The notes: a model not told the origin generated them from the letters alone. DNA of 64,000 nt from Callorhinus ursinus (GCF_003265705.1 NW_020313255.1:753013-817012), one strand, 5' to 3'; shown: positions 11,108 through 23,064, counted from the stretch's first letter. Program-made: numbers and translations.

Positions 11108-11528
11108 CCTTTGTTTTGCGTTCCCAGAGGCAGGTGTGCAGGGCCAAGGGGGGCGTGGCGGCTGCACCCCTGCTCTGTGCCCTCTGGCCCTCCTGCCAGG
11201 CTGCGGGGTGGTGAGGAGCGAGGCTCCCAACCCCAGGGACGCGGTGGGCGCTGGAAGCCCGGGGCCGCAGGCCCTGGGGAATGCGTTTGCTTAAACCCCT
11301 GTGCACACCGGCAGCAGCGGCCCTCCCTCCTTCCTGGGCACTCGGGGCATTTTGCAGGGGAGAAGCAGGGGAGAGCCAGGCCCTCCCTCTGCCATGTGCT
11401 GGTCCTCTGGAACAAAAGTGATTCTGTACTTGAGAAGAGGCGGGGTTATGAGAAAGACTTCCCGTTACAGGGTTTTACGTTTGGAGGGAAAATGCCGGGC
11501 CTCGCAGGGTCCTCGCAGAGCGGCCCGC

Positions 11529-11544
11529 ACAAAAGGCCCTTTGT
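11529..11544. promoter_or_regulatory. SOX-dimer-like site, copy 1
   Basis: ACAAAAGGCCCTTTGT differs at one base from the perfect palindrome at 14,980-14,995. The identity extends beyond the 16-mer to 22 bp (11,525-11,546) with that single difference. The arms resemble the inverted ACAAWG half-sites, 4 bp apart, that SOXE-family dimers recognise. Binding is inference. Confidence 0.3.
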
Positions 11545-12714
11545 CCCCCCACCCCCACTCCAGTGCCCGACAATGGCACAGAAAGAAATTATCTTTTCAG
11601 CGAAAGATTAAGCAGGCGTCCGAGCCCAGGCTGGCTGGTTTCCATGCGGCTGGGGGGCTGGGGGCCGGGGAGCCGGACCCCCTCCCAGCCCAGGTCCCGG
11701 TGGGCCACTTGGAGACCGAGGGAGGCAGCGCAGCTGGGCGCAGAGGAGGGAGACCATCAACAGCCCTGCCCATGAGACGTCTGGTGGCCCCAAGTTACAG
11801 ATGAGGGACACTGAGGCCGCCGAGCAGATGCCCATGCCCCCAGGCTGGCTCTCTCAGGCGTCCCTGGGTGGAGGGGCCCTCCCTGCCTTGGGAAAGCGAG
11901 GGGCCACCCAGGCCGGTGTCGGATGGTGAGCCCTCCAGGGGATCGTGAAACCAGTCTGCTGCCTTCACCTGCCCGCCCGGCCCCTCCCAGCCCCTGCCCC
12001 GCCTTGCCCCCTGAAACTCCCAGTTTCAGTCTTTACTGTGTCCAAGACGGGGGGCTGGGGCCCCTCCCAGCGCCAGCCACCCCATCGCTCCTGAGGAAGC
12101 CCCTCCTGGCCCCAGCTCCCAGGGAAGGGGTGCCAGGGGCTGGGCTCTGCCGTGCGGGGCAGGTCTGCAGGGCCGCTGGGGAAACGGGTGTTTCCAGGAG
12201 TCGGGCAAGTCTGGACAGGCCGGGACCACCCTCAGCCCAGCACTGCCTCCAGAGATTGGGTGCAGTGGGGGCAGGGGGCACCTGCAGGGGAGGGGGCAGG
12301 CCCAGTGGGAACAAGGAGCAGGCCTGTGCAGGGAGAAGCCCCTTGCCTGCTCTCTCCCCGTCCAGCACTGGGTCCCTTGGAGGGCCTTTGTGGGCTCGGT
12401 TGGCCCTGAGCTCAGTGGAGGGGCTTAAGGGGCTCGCTCCCACCCTGCCCTCCCTTGTCGGGTGGCATACACTGCCCTCAGACCCTCAGAGGGGAAGAGA
12501 TGGGGGCCCAGGTGGTGGGAGACGGGGTCACAAACGCTGTGGGATTGTGGGGGTGGGCCATGGCGGGGTGCTTGTGGGAGAGAGTGAGCCTGCCTCTGGG
12601 CCTGGGTCTGCCCACCTTCTGTCACCTCCTGCCCTCCCCCAGCCCACAGGCCTCACCTCCAGGCCCAGAAACTTCCAGAGCAGAATCTCCAGCCATTTGG
12701 GCCGGAGAAAGCCT

Positions 12715-12790
12715 CAGAGTGCTGGGACGTCCCATTTACAGATGAGGAAAGCGAGGCCCAGAGTGGAGCCCACCCGGAGTAAGGCGGGCT
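12715..12790 (-). repeat. MIR fragment (antisense)
   Basis: 'cccatttacagatgaggaaa' then 'gcgaggcccagagtgg' is the antisense MIR core (cattttacagatgaggaaactgaggcccagag). Confidence 0.6.
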
Positions 12791-14979
12791 GAGGAACTGC
12801 CTGGTGAGCCCAGGTTCCTGCCTCTGTCCTCGGGAGTGGACGCAGTGGCAGCGAGGCTGAGGACCCGGCCCCACGTGGCCCGTCTTCTTCAGACTCCTAA
12901 CGTGGATGCAGGCCTGTCCCTGGGGCTCTCCTGAAGCCCAGGGAGCTCTCGGTCAACAAGGCCATGCAGGCTGTCTGTCTGCTGCCCTTCAGAGCCCAGG
13001 ACGGGCTTGCGGGGCCCACATCTGGTTCTCACGCCCAACACGTGCAGGGTCCTGGGACGGACCCCGCCATCATCCTGAGTAGCCGGAGCAGAGATAGGCT
13101 GGGGGTGCTCATGTGCAAAGGCCTGTGGGCATGAGCAGCACACGGATGAGGCGTGCATGGAGCCCCCTGGGCAGCCAGGGCCCCCTGGGCAGGAGGGGCC
13201 TTCCCGGGGCCCTGGAGATTGTAGGGGCCCCTCGCCTGCCCTCTCCTCCCCTTCCCAGACCAGGCCCCTCACCGGCTGCTGGGCACCTGCAGGCAGGGCC
13301 TGAGGGGCATCCAGGTCAGGCCTGGCAGTGTGACCCGATAAAGGCCTGAGGTCACAGCTGCCACCTCAACCCCCTCTGGATTCCCCAAGACCCCCAGCAG
13401 CATCCTGAGTCACTGCCTGGGGACACAAGTCTCCCAGCTTGGCCCTGACCATGCTCACTGGCTCTCGTCCTATAGCTAGGCCCACAGGGCTTGAGGGACC
13501 AGCCATGGCCGGGGCCACCTGGGCTACAGGGCAGGTCTGCTGACCACTGACCGACAGGGCTTGCTGGGTGTCTCCCCTGTGCTCAGCCACCTAGTGGGTG
13601 TGAGCCAAGCGGGCACCCGTTTCCCACCTTGCTCAGGGCCTGTGAGCTCCTCCCTCACCAGGGGCTCCTCATGAGGACACCGGCCTCGAAGCCCATGAGC
13701 AGCCTCTGGGGATCTGCCCCAGCCCTCCTCCCAGCTGCCAGGCTGGGACCCCCCCACCCGTCCCGCTCTGAGTGGCCAAGGATCTCCAAGCTGAGCAGAA
13801 ACTGGGCAGAAAGGACAGAGGACAGGTCTCTCTCCTTCCAGTGGGAGGCTCACCTGCCGCCGCCCAGTGGCCCTGAGCCTGAGCTTCCTCCTCCCGCTGC
13901 CTACACCCTGGTCTGCTCAGCTTTACTCTGTCCCCACTTTGAGGGGCCGACCATCTCAGCGAACGGAGAGTTCCGGTGGAGTGCCAGCCAGGCACACGTG
14001 GCTCTCGGTGGATCCTGGCAGTGGATCCATGCCTGGGTTGGCAGCATCATTACCCCACTGAGCAGGCTGGGGGGCAGGCCACCCCTGTCCCCTCCCCAGG
14101 CCGGAGGTTCCAGATGTGCCTGGGGACCACAGACCGAGCCCTGACGGACAGGGGCCTGGTGCTGAGCCTGGTGTGGCTCCTTCCCGGAACCAAGCCATCG
14201 GGGCGGCTCCCCTGCTCCCCGAGGATCCCTGGGAAGCTGCCTGCCCCATCGTGGTCCTCAGGGGGCAGGCAGGCACCCACAGGAGGCTGGCCCTGCTGCC
14301 TCAAGACCAGAGGGGGGAGCACAGGACAGACAAAGGGGGTCTCACTACCGCTCCCTGGGTGTGCCCACCCTCCCCTCCCCCCAGCCTGGAAGGTCCCTGC
14401 TGTGGGTCTGGGGCAAGTGCACAGGGCCAGGCCCCCACCCTTCAAGCTCCAGGATGACACACCCTCCTCCTCCACTTCAGCTTCTCTCCCACCTCACCCT
14501 CCGCCGTTCCCCTCTCCTCGGCTCAAGCCCACTGCAGGGGTTTGCCCATCTGGGCAGGGCTCAGGAACACCCCAGAGGGGAGGTGATCTGGCCTCTGGTC
14601 CCAGAACGGAACCCCGGAGACCTGACCTCCCGGTACCCTCAGGTCTGCCAGAGGGTGGGGCCTGGTGCCTTGGGAGGCACCCCAGGAAGGGGAAAGCGAA
14701 GCTGGGAGCCCAGGGTGGTCCTGGGGCCTTGCCTGCAAGGCCCAGGGGGAGGGGGAGGGGGGCAGGGCAGAGGTTCCAAGGCCCAGCACACACACACACA
14801 CCTCCTTGCTAGCCTCCTGGCCGGCTCAGGAAGGCATGGGGGGTGGGGCGGGTGGGGGCAAGGTCATGACCATTGTCCCGCTCCCTGGGCCTTGGCATGC
14901 AGAGGGGTGGGGGGGGAGGGCACCTCCGAGGAGCTCACTCAACCACCTTAACACTGGCAGCGAGACAGGCAGTGACCGC

Positions 14980-14995
14980 ACAAAGGGCCCTTTGT
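14980..14995. promoter_or_regulatory. Perfect 16-bp palindrome, SOX-dimer-like site
   Basis: ACAAAGGGCCCTTTGT is its own reverse complement. It equals ACAAAG-N4-CTTTGT, matching the spacing described for paired SOX8/9/10-type HMG-box sites (ACAAWG, 3-5 bp, CWTTGT). A near-identical copy lies about 3.45 kb upstream at 11,529-11,544. The surrounding sequences of the two copies are otherwise unrelated. Function is inference. Confidence 0.4.
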
Positions 14996-15271
14996 CCTGG
15001 CACCGGGCCCTGTGGCCTCACGGTTCATGTCCAGAGCCCCACAGCCGCTGTCCTTGCAGGGCCATCAAGGCAGGGCAGAGCCTACTGGCACCTTGGAGCC
15101 TGGCCTTTCCCTCCACACCCCAGGGGCCAGCCGGCTCAGGGGCCTAGTGGAAGCTGCCGCCCCGCCCCGGGCTTCCGTTTCCCGGCAAACCCCTCTCAGG
15201 GCAGCCCCCAGACCCCAGAACCAGGGAGCAGCAAGGAGACAGCGGCGGACAGAGCCAGGGAGGAAGGGGGC

Positions 15272-15345
15272 CGTGTGTGTGTGTGTGCGTGTGCATGTGC
15301 GCACCCACACGTGTGCCTGCCCGGGAGCGTGCGCCCTGTGCTCGG
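15272..15345. repeat. Short (TG)n tract
   Basis: 'gtgtgtgtgtgtgcgtgtgc' followed by mixed TG/CA sequence to about 15,345. A short (CA)n also lies at 14,788-14,801. Confidence 0.7.
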
Positions 15346-16659
15346 GTGTGCAGGCACCTGCCCGGGCACCTCCCCCCTCCCCCCACCCCCACGACCATCC
15401 CGCCCTGGCATCCACCTGCTGCTGCACAGGCTGCCAGGCAGCTCCCCTCCCTTTCCAGCCTGGGCCTTGAGCCCCTTGGATTGCGCAAACCTCAGTGCAG
15501 CCTGACCCCAGGCTCAGGGACGTGGGAGTCGGCCCTACCCCCCATCCAGGGACTCCTAGGAAAACCTGGGGGCAGCCTCCGGGCTGAGGACCAGAGGAGG
15601 TGGCAGGGACAGACCTGCCCTTGCTGGGTCTCCTGGACTCCTTGCCAGGCTGCGGGCTTTGGGGCACCTCGCTCCATCTCTGGGATCCAATCTGGGACAG
15701 GAACAGGGGAAACGGGGACAGAGCCTCTCCCCGGGAGAGGGCAGCCTAGTGTGGTGACAGATGGAGAAGGAGGCTCCGAGACCAAGGCTGAGTCAGCTCA
15801 GGGTCCAGAAGTCACCTTGGATGAGGAGCCCCAGAGTGGCTTCCCAGGGGGTGTGCTTGAAAGGTGCCTCGGAACCCCCAGCAGCCAGGGCCCCTCGGAC
15901 TCGGGTGCGCTCTGGCTGGGAGACAGGGGCCCAGCGTGCTGGAGAGCCGGCTCCCCTCGGTCCACCCACTGAGCGCTGGCGGGTGGTGGCCCTGGGCCTG
16001 CAGTGTCTCCATGTCTCCAGGCGGTGATTTTGGAGCTGGTGGGGGGGGAAGGGTGGTGTCCCCAGGGCCCCTGCACGCTGGGAGAGGCAGACTGGGAGGG
16101 GTGGTGCAGGTGCAGTCCAACACCTGCCACCAGGAGCCCGGAAATGGGGGAAGGAGCCCTGAAACCAGGAGGAGGCGGGGCGGGTCCCCTGGGTCAGGGA
16201 GGGAGGGTGCGTCTGTGGGCTGGTGGTCCCGCGGGCCTCCAGGGGGGCTCTTCGTCCCTGAGCTGGGGTCAACACCCCCTAGAGCACAGCAGGCCTTCGG
16301 CATTCTCAGCGGAAACCCCCACCCTGTGCCGGGCCTCCGAATCTGTCCCAGAGAGAAACATGGGAGCCTAGACACAGCTCTCCGGAGACGTGGGGGTTGG
16401 GGGAAATCTGGAGGGGTCCAGCCCTGACCCCTCAGAAGGGTTCTGAGGCTTTGGGTTGAGCTGGTGCGAACTGCTCCATTTGCTTCTACCCCCACCCCCC
16501 GAGGGGCCCTTCTCCGTCCCTGCTCCCCGAAGCGCCCAGAATTGCTCATCATGACGCCCTCTCTCCCCCTGGGTCACGAGCCTGCGAGAGCAGAGTGCAG
16601 AGCGGGGCTTGGGCACTGCCAGCCACCCCCACTGATCGCGCTGCCCACTTTGTAGACAG

Positions 16660-16970
16660 CAGCTCACCAAACCCTGAAAAGCCCGCCTTCTCTCCCCCCT
16701 TTACAGCTGGGGACGCTGAAGCCTAGGGAGGTTCAGCCAACCCCCCGAGGGCATCTACCTGGAGAGAGCCAGAGAGGCTTGTGGCCAGGTGTGCCTGACT
16801 CCAGTGTTTGTGCTTGGAGGCCTAACTTTTATTGTCCCCAGGAAAAGCTGCGGGGCCCAGGGCTCTGTCAGCTACTTGCGGTTAGCTACTGTGATTCAGG
16901 GAAACTGAGGCCAAGGGAAACCACAGGACCCCAGTCTCCACAGCCAGCTGGAGGTCGCAGCTAGCGTTTG
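16660..16970 (-). repeat. Two antisense MIR-like fragments
   Basis: The first is at 16,680-16,760 ('cctttacagctggggacgct', 'gaagcctagggaggttcagc'). The second is at 16,888-16,970 ('gattcagggaaactgaggcc' and 'cagccagctggaggtcgc'). Both match antisense MIR (ttttacagatgaggaaactgaggc..., ...ggcagagctgg). They could be one element or two. Confidence 0.55.
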
Positions 16971-17369
16971 AGTCCCCCGTCGGCTCTTCTCCGTGCTGGG
17001 GATGCTGATGGGGCCTGGGCCAGCCTGGCCGGGGAGGCCTGGCGTTCTGGGCTTGCTGGTGCTGGAACAAGGCCGGCTGGCTGGAGGCTGTCCTCTGGCC
17101 CAGCATCACCAGGCCCCGGGTGTGGTAGGGCTGCGGTCCCAGCCTCTGAGCTTCCCCCTGGGGAGCCCGGAGAGCTGTGGGGGGGCGTGTAAGCTTCCCA
17201 CCCCTTGCCCGCCTGGCTCTGAGCAACCCCTGGGACACCCTTTAGGTCTCCATCCCTTCTGGCCCTCTGTCTCCCCACCTGTCAGATGGGGGGACACCTC
17301 CTCCCCTGGTCAGGGCTTAGTTGGAAGTCCATGGACTCCTCCCAAGATGGCCTTGAGCTTCCTGGGTCT

Positions 17370-17510
17370 GTAATCCCCTTGAAACTCTGCAAACTGGGTG
17401 TGAAATTCTGTGCGGTTGCGCATTTTCCCAGGGAGAGGGTCCGCAATGTGTGCCAGATTCTGGGGGTGTCTGCAGCCCCCCAGAGAAGCCCAAGTGGCCA
17501 TTGCAGGGCT
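17370..17510 (+). repeat. Old interspersed repeat, family not assigned
   Basis: 'ttgcgcattttcccaggg', 'gagagggtccgcaatgtg' and 'gccagattctgggggtgtct' resemble a widespread mammalian repeat with the phrases 'tgcatttttctggggagagggtcc' and 'catcagattctcaaaggggtct'. I do not assign a family name. Confidence 0.4.
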
Positions 17511-17571
17511 GAGAAGGCAGCCAGGAAAGTTGGGGTTGGAACTATACCCGTCACCGCTCGGAGGAGCTGGT

Positions 17572-17602
17572 GGGGCCGGGGCTGGGGCTGGGTGGGTGGG
17601 GG
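17572..17602 (+). other. G-quadruplex-prone G tract
   Basis: Six or more G-runs of at least three lie within about 31 bp, separated by 1-3 nt (GGGG-CC-GGGG-CT-GGGG-CT-GGG-T-GGG-T-GGGGG). This is a textbook quadruplex-forming pattern on the + strand; folding is inferred. Confidence 0.6.
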
Positions 17603-19104
17603 TGCTGTGCAGACGAGGGGGCTGTGGGGGGCAGGGTGGAGCGGAGGGCCGGGGGCCTGGGGCCAATAGGGTGCATGGTGCAGGGTCGGTAGGAGGACCA
17701 CGGGCCGGCCCCACGGGATCGTCCCTCAGGGCTCTGGCATCCCTGAGCTGTGGGTCGCCCTTGGGCCAGGATTTCCTGAGGGATTGTGTGTCAGAGCCGG
17801 GGGCTGGCTGGGGTCCCCGACGTGGTGGCTCCCGGACAGGAAATCCGTGTCCCTGTGGGCCCTGATCCCACCACGTAGGGCTCCCCTAAGCCCCCAGATC
17901 AGCTGCTGGGCGGGTCCTGGGAAGGGAGGAAGGAAGGGAAACAAGAGCTGCCCGCAGGGCCTTATCAGCTCTAACTCCAGGCCCTCCCCAGCTCAGGAAC
18001 CTTCCAGGGCTCCCCTGTGCTCACAAGACCCAAGTGTCTCTGCCGGAAAGTCAGGTCCCCAAGTCCGGTCTCCTCCTGCTCCAGCCTCTGGACAGGCCCC
18101 CTGCACGGCCCCCAGTAGGCCCTGCTCTCCCCTCCATCATCTTGAGCCTTACACTCACCGCCCCCAAAGGGCCAGGGAAATGCCTCCTCCTTCAGGAAGC
18201 CGGCTGTGATAGCCCATCCACTGCTGGCACAGCCAGGCCAGGCCCTTCACCCCATTTGTGTGTATGTGGGGTGGGGAGTGGGTTCTGAGGGTCTCAAGCA
18301 AGTCAGAATCTAGGCTGAGTGGTGAGACGTGCTCTGCTGCTCCAGACAGGCTCAGAGAGTCCCCTGGAGCTGGAGGTACCTGGATGTCCAGCAGTATAGG
18401 GAAACCGGGGCCCAGCATGTCCTGCCCTACAGGGGGCCCCCTGGGCTGGGCTGCGGGCCATCCACTGCCCTGACCCTGGGCCACACGTACCACTGATCAG
18501 TTCCTTCCCTTGCCTACTGCCGGCCTGGGGGACTTCCCAGGCCAAGGGACCTGCCCCTTCAGGCGTGGCCTCCACCCCTGTGGGGTGCGCACCCCAGGCT
18601 GAGGGCTGGGAAGCAGAGCTTGAGGGGGTGGCTGCAGGGCCAGGCAGGGCCAGACAAGCCCAGGTCCCAGGACACTGAGTGCATTTGCCGCTCCTGCTGA
18701 CCAAAGGCAGAGGGGGAGGGGCAGGGCTGTGGCCCCCATGGGGAGGGGGGCTGCTGGATCCCCAGTGTGACGTGAGCTCAGGACCCTCCAGGCTGCTCCA
18801 GGAGCCCCTGACCCGCCCAAGTTAATGGTGCTGCTGGACCTGGCCTGCAGCTCTGAGGCCCAGGGGGTGCCCGGGGCAGGGGAGGCCGCAGCAAGCTGGT
18901 CGGCCCCTAGCCTTCAGGGCCACACCCCATTTCCTAAGGCTCTGAAGATGCCCCATACCTTACCAGGGTGACTGAAGGCAGCAGCAAGCACAGGGCTGAG
19001 AGGGGTCCCACACCTGCCCGGGGTGGGACACCTGCCAAGTGGGGGTGCCGGGACCAGCTCCAGCTCTGACTGTCCACGTAGGTGGTCTTGTGGTCTATTT
19101 CCAG

Positions 19105-19260
19105 GTTTGAGTTCCACATCTGTTCATTGAACAAATATTTATTAAGCTCCACTGTATGCAGGCGCTGGCCCTCCTGAGCACTGAGGACAAAAGCTGCAGA
19201 GAGCCAAAGCCTCTGCCCTCAGGGTGTGCCCCCTCTGGGTGGGGAAGGCACCCCAAATGA
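19105..19260 (+). repeat. L2 (LINE2) 3' end
   Basis: 'ttcattgaacaaatatttat', 'taagctccactgtatgcagg', 'tgagcactgaggacaaaagc' and 'gcctctgccctcagggtgtg' follow the L2 3' end phrase by phrase. Confidence 0.7.
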
Positions 19261-20922
19261 GCCAACCTGACACTGTATCAACTAGTCCTGGGGTCAGCAT
19301 GGGTGCAGCTTTGGACGGGTCTGTGCTGAGACAGGAATGGCAGGAGCCAGCCCTGCGAGCCCCGGGTGGGCTGGGGCACCCCCAGGCAGAGGGAGCCTCT
19401 GGGGGTGTGAGTGTCTGCCCCGAGACCAGGTGCCTGGCATCACGGGGGCAGGGCACGTGGGGGAGCCGAGGGCAGAGAGGGGATGACACACCTCTGCTGT
19501 TACAAGTCAGGAGCGGACCGCTGGGCCTCTGGCAAAGCCATGGGGCGGGCTGACTGGCTGACCAGGCCCTCCGGTGACCAGGCACAGGGACAGAGCCCTG
19601 TCCCCATCTCAGGGGCACCGTTCTCCCAGCTACTCACCTACAGTGGGCCTCCATACCCCTCAGTCCTGGATAGATGCAGAGCCCCGGCCCATCCCTCGGT
19701 GAGGTCCTCAGGCCCCCAGACTCACCATGCTCCTGGGCCTTGAAAGGCCTCATGAGCCCCCCGCGTGGGGCTCCCTGCTGTCCTTTCCTGCCCCTGGTCC
19801 CCAGTTCATCTGAAGATGTCTGTCCTCCCTCAGACCTCAGCTGAGACATGCCCCCCGAAGCCTTCTGTTTACCTCCTCCACCCGCTTCCCAGGGAGATCA
19901 GGTGGTCCTGGGCCCCCACTGAACACCCCTCTGTCCCACCCTCTGGTTCTCCTCATTGGGCCCTGGGCCTGGGGCCACGGTGTTGTCTGCAAGCCCTCCA
20001 GCCATCCACTGTGTAAGAATAAGCAGATGCATACCAGGCTGTCTTTGGAAGTAAGGAAGGGTGGCATGGGGGACAGGTCTGTCTGCCCAGGTGACCTCCC
20101 AGTGTGGGGTCATAGAAGCTGGGCAGCCGGGGGAGCCTCCACCCCACTCCTGCCTGGAGGGGTGCTGGAGGGGCTGTGGGCAGGGGTCCCTGGGGCATTC
20201 CTGACTCTCCACCCCCAGAGCCAGGGGGAGGGCCCGCTTTCCTGGCAGCGCTGCTGGGACAGGCCTGGGGAGGCCAGGAAGGAAGGTGCTGTCAGAGGAA
20301 GGGGACACGCCTGGTGACTTGCCCCTCGTGGCAGGGGGTGGGGCAGTTGGGGCTGCCTCGAGGGGACAGGAGCCCCAGTCCTGGCCCTCATCCTGGCCCC
20401 GCCCTGGTCAGCAGGGTCCTGTCCTGTCACCAGCTGCATGGTTAGACTCTTCTCCAGGGCTCTGGTTGCCCAATCTGGGTGCTGGGCTTGGGTCTGGGCA
20501 ACAGGAGAAGAAAGGAATGATGTGCGTGCGTGTACGCGTGTGGGTGCCCACACAGGGGCTGCTGGGCAGGCGCACACTTCCCCTTCCACCCCCATAACAG
20601 GTCATTCCCCGAAATGATGTACTGCAGGTGACCTCACACTGTGTTGGCAGGCACCGTTGTCCCTGAAACAATGACCTGGCCTCGCATTCCAGAGCATGGT
20701 AACAGGAACAGGTGGGAACTTCACCCCAATCCTTCCCTAGCCCTGGTTTCAGCATCCCCTGCAGAGACCCAACTCAGATGGACCCTACGGGAAGGGCTGC
20801 AGCAGGCCCCTGAGAGCATCTCCCCCATGGGGCTGCCTCTGCTCTCTCCTCTGTGTCCCGTCCCTCAGAGCAGAGCCTGGCCACGTGTGGATCCTCCAAG
20901 AATCTGTGCTGAGTGAATCAAG
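19261..20922. other. Unique GC-rich segment, no gene seen
   Basis: Single-copy DNA. A small CpG-containing TG/CG block (tgtgcgtgcgtgtacgcg) lies near 20,521. No exon or RNA gene is recognised. Confidence 0.5.
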
Positions 20923-21203
20923 GAGTGGGTGGATGGTGGATGTGGGTGGATGGATGGATGATGGATGAATGGATGATGGTTGGATGGATGGATGGATGGA
21001 TGGACAGATGGATGAGTAGATGGGTGGACGGGTGGATGGATGAATGGATGGGTGGATGGATGGGTAGGTAGTAGATGGTTGGATGAATGGACAGATGGTG
21101 GTTGGATGGGTGGATGCATGGCTGGTGGTTGGATGCACGGCTGGTGGTTGGATGCATGGCTGGGGGTTGGATGGATAGATGGATGTGTGGATGGTGGATG
21201 AAT
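20923..21203 (+). repeat. (GGAT)n array with internal 19-bp sub-repeat
   Basis: About 280 bp of GGAT/GGTT/GAAT tetramers in register. Near the 3' end a higher-order unit appears: gatgcatggctggtggttg occurs three times in tandem at 21,113-21,131, 21,132-21,150 and 21,151-21,169, with one or two substitutions. The antisense Ser/Thr/Pro/His-rich open frames (20,785-21,340) are translations of this array. Copy number is likely variable between individuals. Confidence 0.9.
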
Positions 21204-21204
21204 A

Positions 21205-21500
21205 CCAGGCCCTGTGGTGTCCTCTGGACTGCACAGACCAGTGGGAGAGGGTGATAATCACTAGGGTTGATGCTTAGTGTGGTCAGTGCTGTGATGGGGT
21301 GCACAGGGCATATGGAGGTGTGCAGGTGAGGAACATGCACTCTGGTGGGTGTTCAGGAAGGCCCCTCAGAAGACCCTTTCCTGGCTGAGACCTGAAAGAT
21401 GAGTAAGAGGTAGAGGAGCTGAGGAGTATTCCAGGTAAGGTGCTCAGCACAGGCAAAGACCCAGAGTTCAGGTAGAGAGGGTAAGGTGGGAGAAGCCCGA
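21205..21500 (+). repeat. L2 (LINE2) 3' region
   Basis: It begins 'aataccaggccctgtggtg' and continues with 'cagtgctgtgatggggtgc', 'ttcaggaaggcccctcag', 'ggctgagacctgaaagatg', 'agtaagaggtagaggagc' and 'gtattccaggtaaggtgc', the L2 order (...gaaggcttccctgagg..., gctgagacctgaaggatgagtagg..., ...cattccaggcag). The GGAT array directly abuts its 5' side. Confidence 0.75.
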
Positions 21501-22278
21501 GCCTGGGCCTGCAGCCCAGCCTTCCAGCCAGTTCTCCTTGTTGACCCAGGATCCCCCCGAGGGTGCGGTCTGGGTCCTCCTTCACCGGCGTAGGCCCTGC
21601 GTGCCAACAGAAGGGGGATGGGGCTGGAAGTAGGTCCTGACCCTCAGATGGGAGGCTGGCGTCCAGGCCCTGTCCTCAGTCCCTGTGCAGGCAGGGATGC
21701 GCTGGCCTGGAGAGGTGAGGGTGGGTGTCTGGCCTGGTCCCCACACCTGCTCACTCTCACCCGAGCCCTCCAGGTGCAGCCCACGGTGGGGGACAGCTGT
21801 GCCCCGGGCAGGATGGGGGTTACTGGCACAGCCCTGGGGCCCTGGTCTCCTCTGCCTCCCCCGCCTCCCCTCCTCCCTGGGGAAGGAAGCGCACCAGGGT
21901 TTAACCATGATTTCTGCCTAAAGCCCCAGGGGTCCCCATGCCACCCTTCATTCTCTGGAAAGGGGCTGGACCCCGGGTGGCAGGATGCTGAGGGATGAAG
22001 GGAGCATTTCTACGCCCTAAGGTTATCCCAAAGGCCACTGAGACCACCAGAGCAGCGGCGAGGGAAGGGCTCCTGGTCTCCCTGCTATGCGGTCATGAAA
22101 TGTGTGGGTGGTCCGGGGGGAGCAGGCCCAGCCCTCTGCCTCCGGGGGGATGGAAACCAGGGAGGCATGGAGCCCAGAGACCCTGTCCCGGGTCCTGTCT
22201 GGGGAGCCAGGCCAGCTCTGCCCAGGGCGTCTGCAGCTGGGTTTGCTCCGTGTGTGAGAGAGAGTGAAACCACCCTCC

Positions 22279-22287
22279 CTAATTATA
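22279..22287. promoter_or_regulatory. CTAATTATA motif, first of three
   Basis: This is an AT-only core in GC-rich unique DNA. It is identical to 9-mers at 23,039-23,047 and 27,748-27,756. This copy is followed by C, so it just misses the MEF2 consensus YTAWWWWTAR. Confidence 0.2.
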
Positions 22288-23022
22288 CCCCTGGACCGTC
22301 TCCTCCCGCCCCCACAGACCTTCCCACTTCAAAGGCCACTGGCCCATAGTCAGGGAGGGAAAGTTTCTGGGTGTCCATGAGCCTCTTCTGCACCCAGGGG
22401 TGGGGTCCTGAAGAGCATCCGTCCCCAGCAGCCTGTCTTGAGGGCCCTCACCCTTCCAGGAGCAGGCCTCTGGGGCCCCGGGGACGGGGGGCTCTGGGGG
22501 CTCTGACCCAGGCCCTAGCTTACTGGGCCTCCAGTGCTGGTGGGGTGGGCACTCACCTCGGGACCCCAGCCCAGCTCCTCTGGCTGGGTCCCCACACTAC
22601 TTGGGCTGTTTTTCTGGTTCTGGCCTCCCTACCCCTGAGCAGCCCTACTTGATGCACAGGCCCTAGAAACTGGGCTGTCCGGAGCCCGTGCCTCCTGTGT
22701 GGTGGGCCCCCTACCTGCTTGTAGCACTTTCTGAGTCTAGGTCTGTCCTGATTTGCTCATGAGCCTAGGCTGCCCTCGGGGCCTCCGGCCACGGGCACAA
22801 AGAACCGGCCCCGCCAGACCGCACAGCCACCCCAAGCCGGTGGAGGGTGGTGTGCTGCCTAAGGCCAGAGCTGGACTGGAAATGGGAGGCGGGGGCCAAG
22901 GGACAGAGGCAGGCCTGGCAGCAGGCTTGGGGCCGGGGGCCCAGAGGACGCCCAGGTGGCAGCTGCCCCTGATGGTGTGTGTGGGGGAGGCAGAGCCCAG
23001 GTTCCCAGGCCAGGGATCAAAG

Positions 23023-23064
23023 CAGGTGGAGCTGGTGGCTAATTATAGAGGGAGCCAACATGTG
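23023..23064. promoter_or_regulatory. E-box / MEF2 / E-box module
   Basis: CAGGTG (23,023-23,028), CTAATTATAG (23,039-23,048, a full YTAWWWWTAR match) and CATGTG (23,059-23,064) lie within 42 bp of unique sequence, with the MEF2 core centred between two E-boxes. This arrangement is typical of bHLH/MEF2-regulated enhancers in muscle and neurons. Function is inferred from motifs alone. Confidence 0.35.

Larger units (their letters stand above)
10386..14975. other. Unique GC-rich segment, no gene seen
   Basis: About 4.6 kb of single-copy DNA with weak MIR/L2 traces (10,660-10,735; 10,945-10,975; 11,786-11,835). Open frames up to 289 codons (11,923-12,792 +) have low-complexity composition and no recognisable domain. 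The motif sites inside it are listed separately. Confidence 0.5.
15346..19104. other. Unique GC-rich segment, no gene seen
   Basis: Single-copy DNA carrying only small old repeat scraps (listed). A TTATCA motif lies near 17,962. Open frames up to about 250 codons are present on both strands, without domains or plausible splice architecture. Confidence 0.5.

Noticed and set aside
12667..12680. Second heat-shock-like run (GAA-ac-TTC-ca-GAG)
   Set aside because: The third unit is imperfect, and three-unit HSE matches are expected about once per window by chance.
20785..21340. Ser/Thr/Pro/His-repeat proteins on the minus strand, or a CRISPR-like array
   Set aside because: The repeat is a simple GGAT tetramer array without unique spacers; CRISPR arrays do not occur in such genomes.
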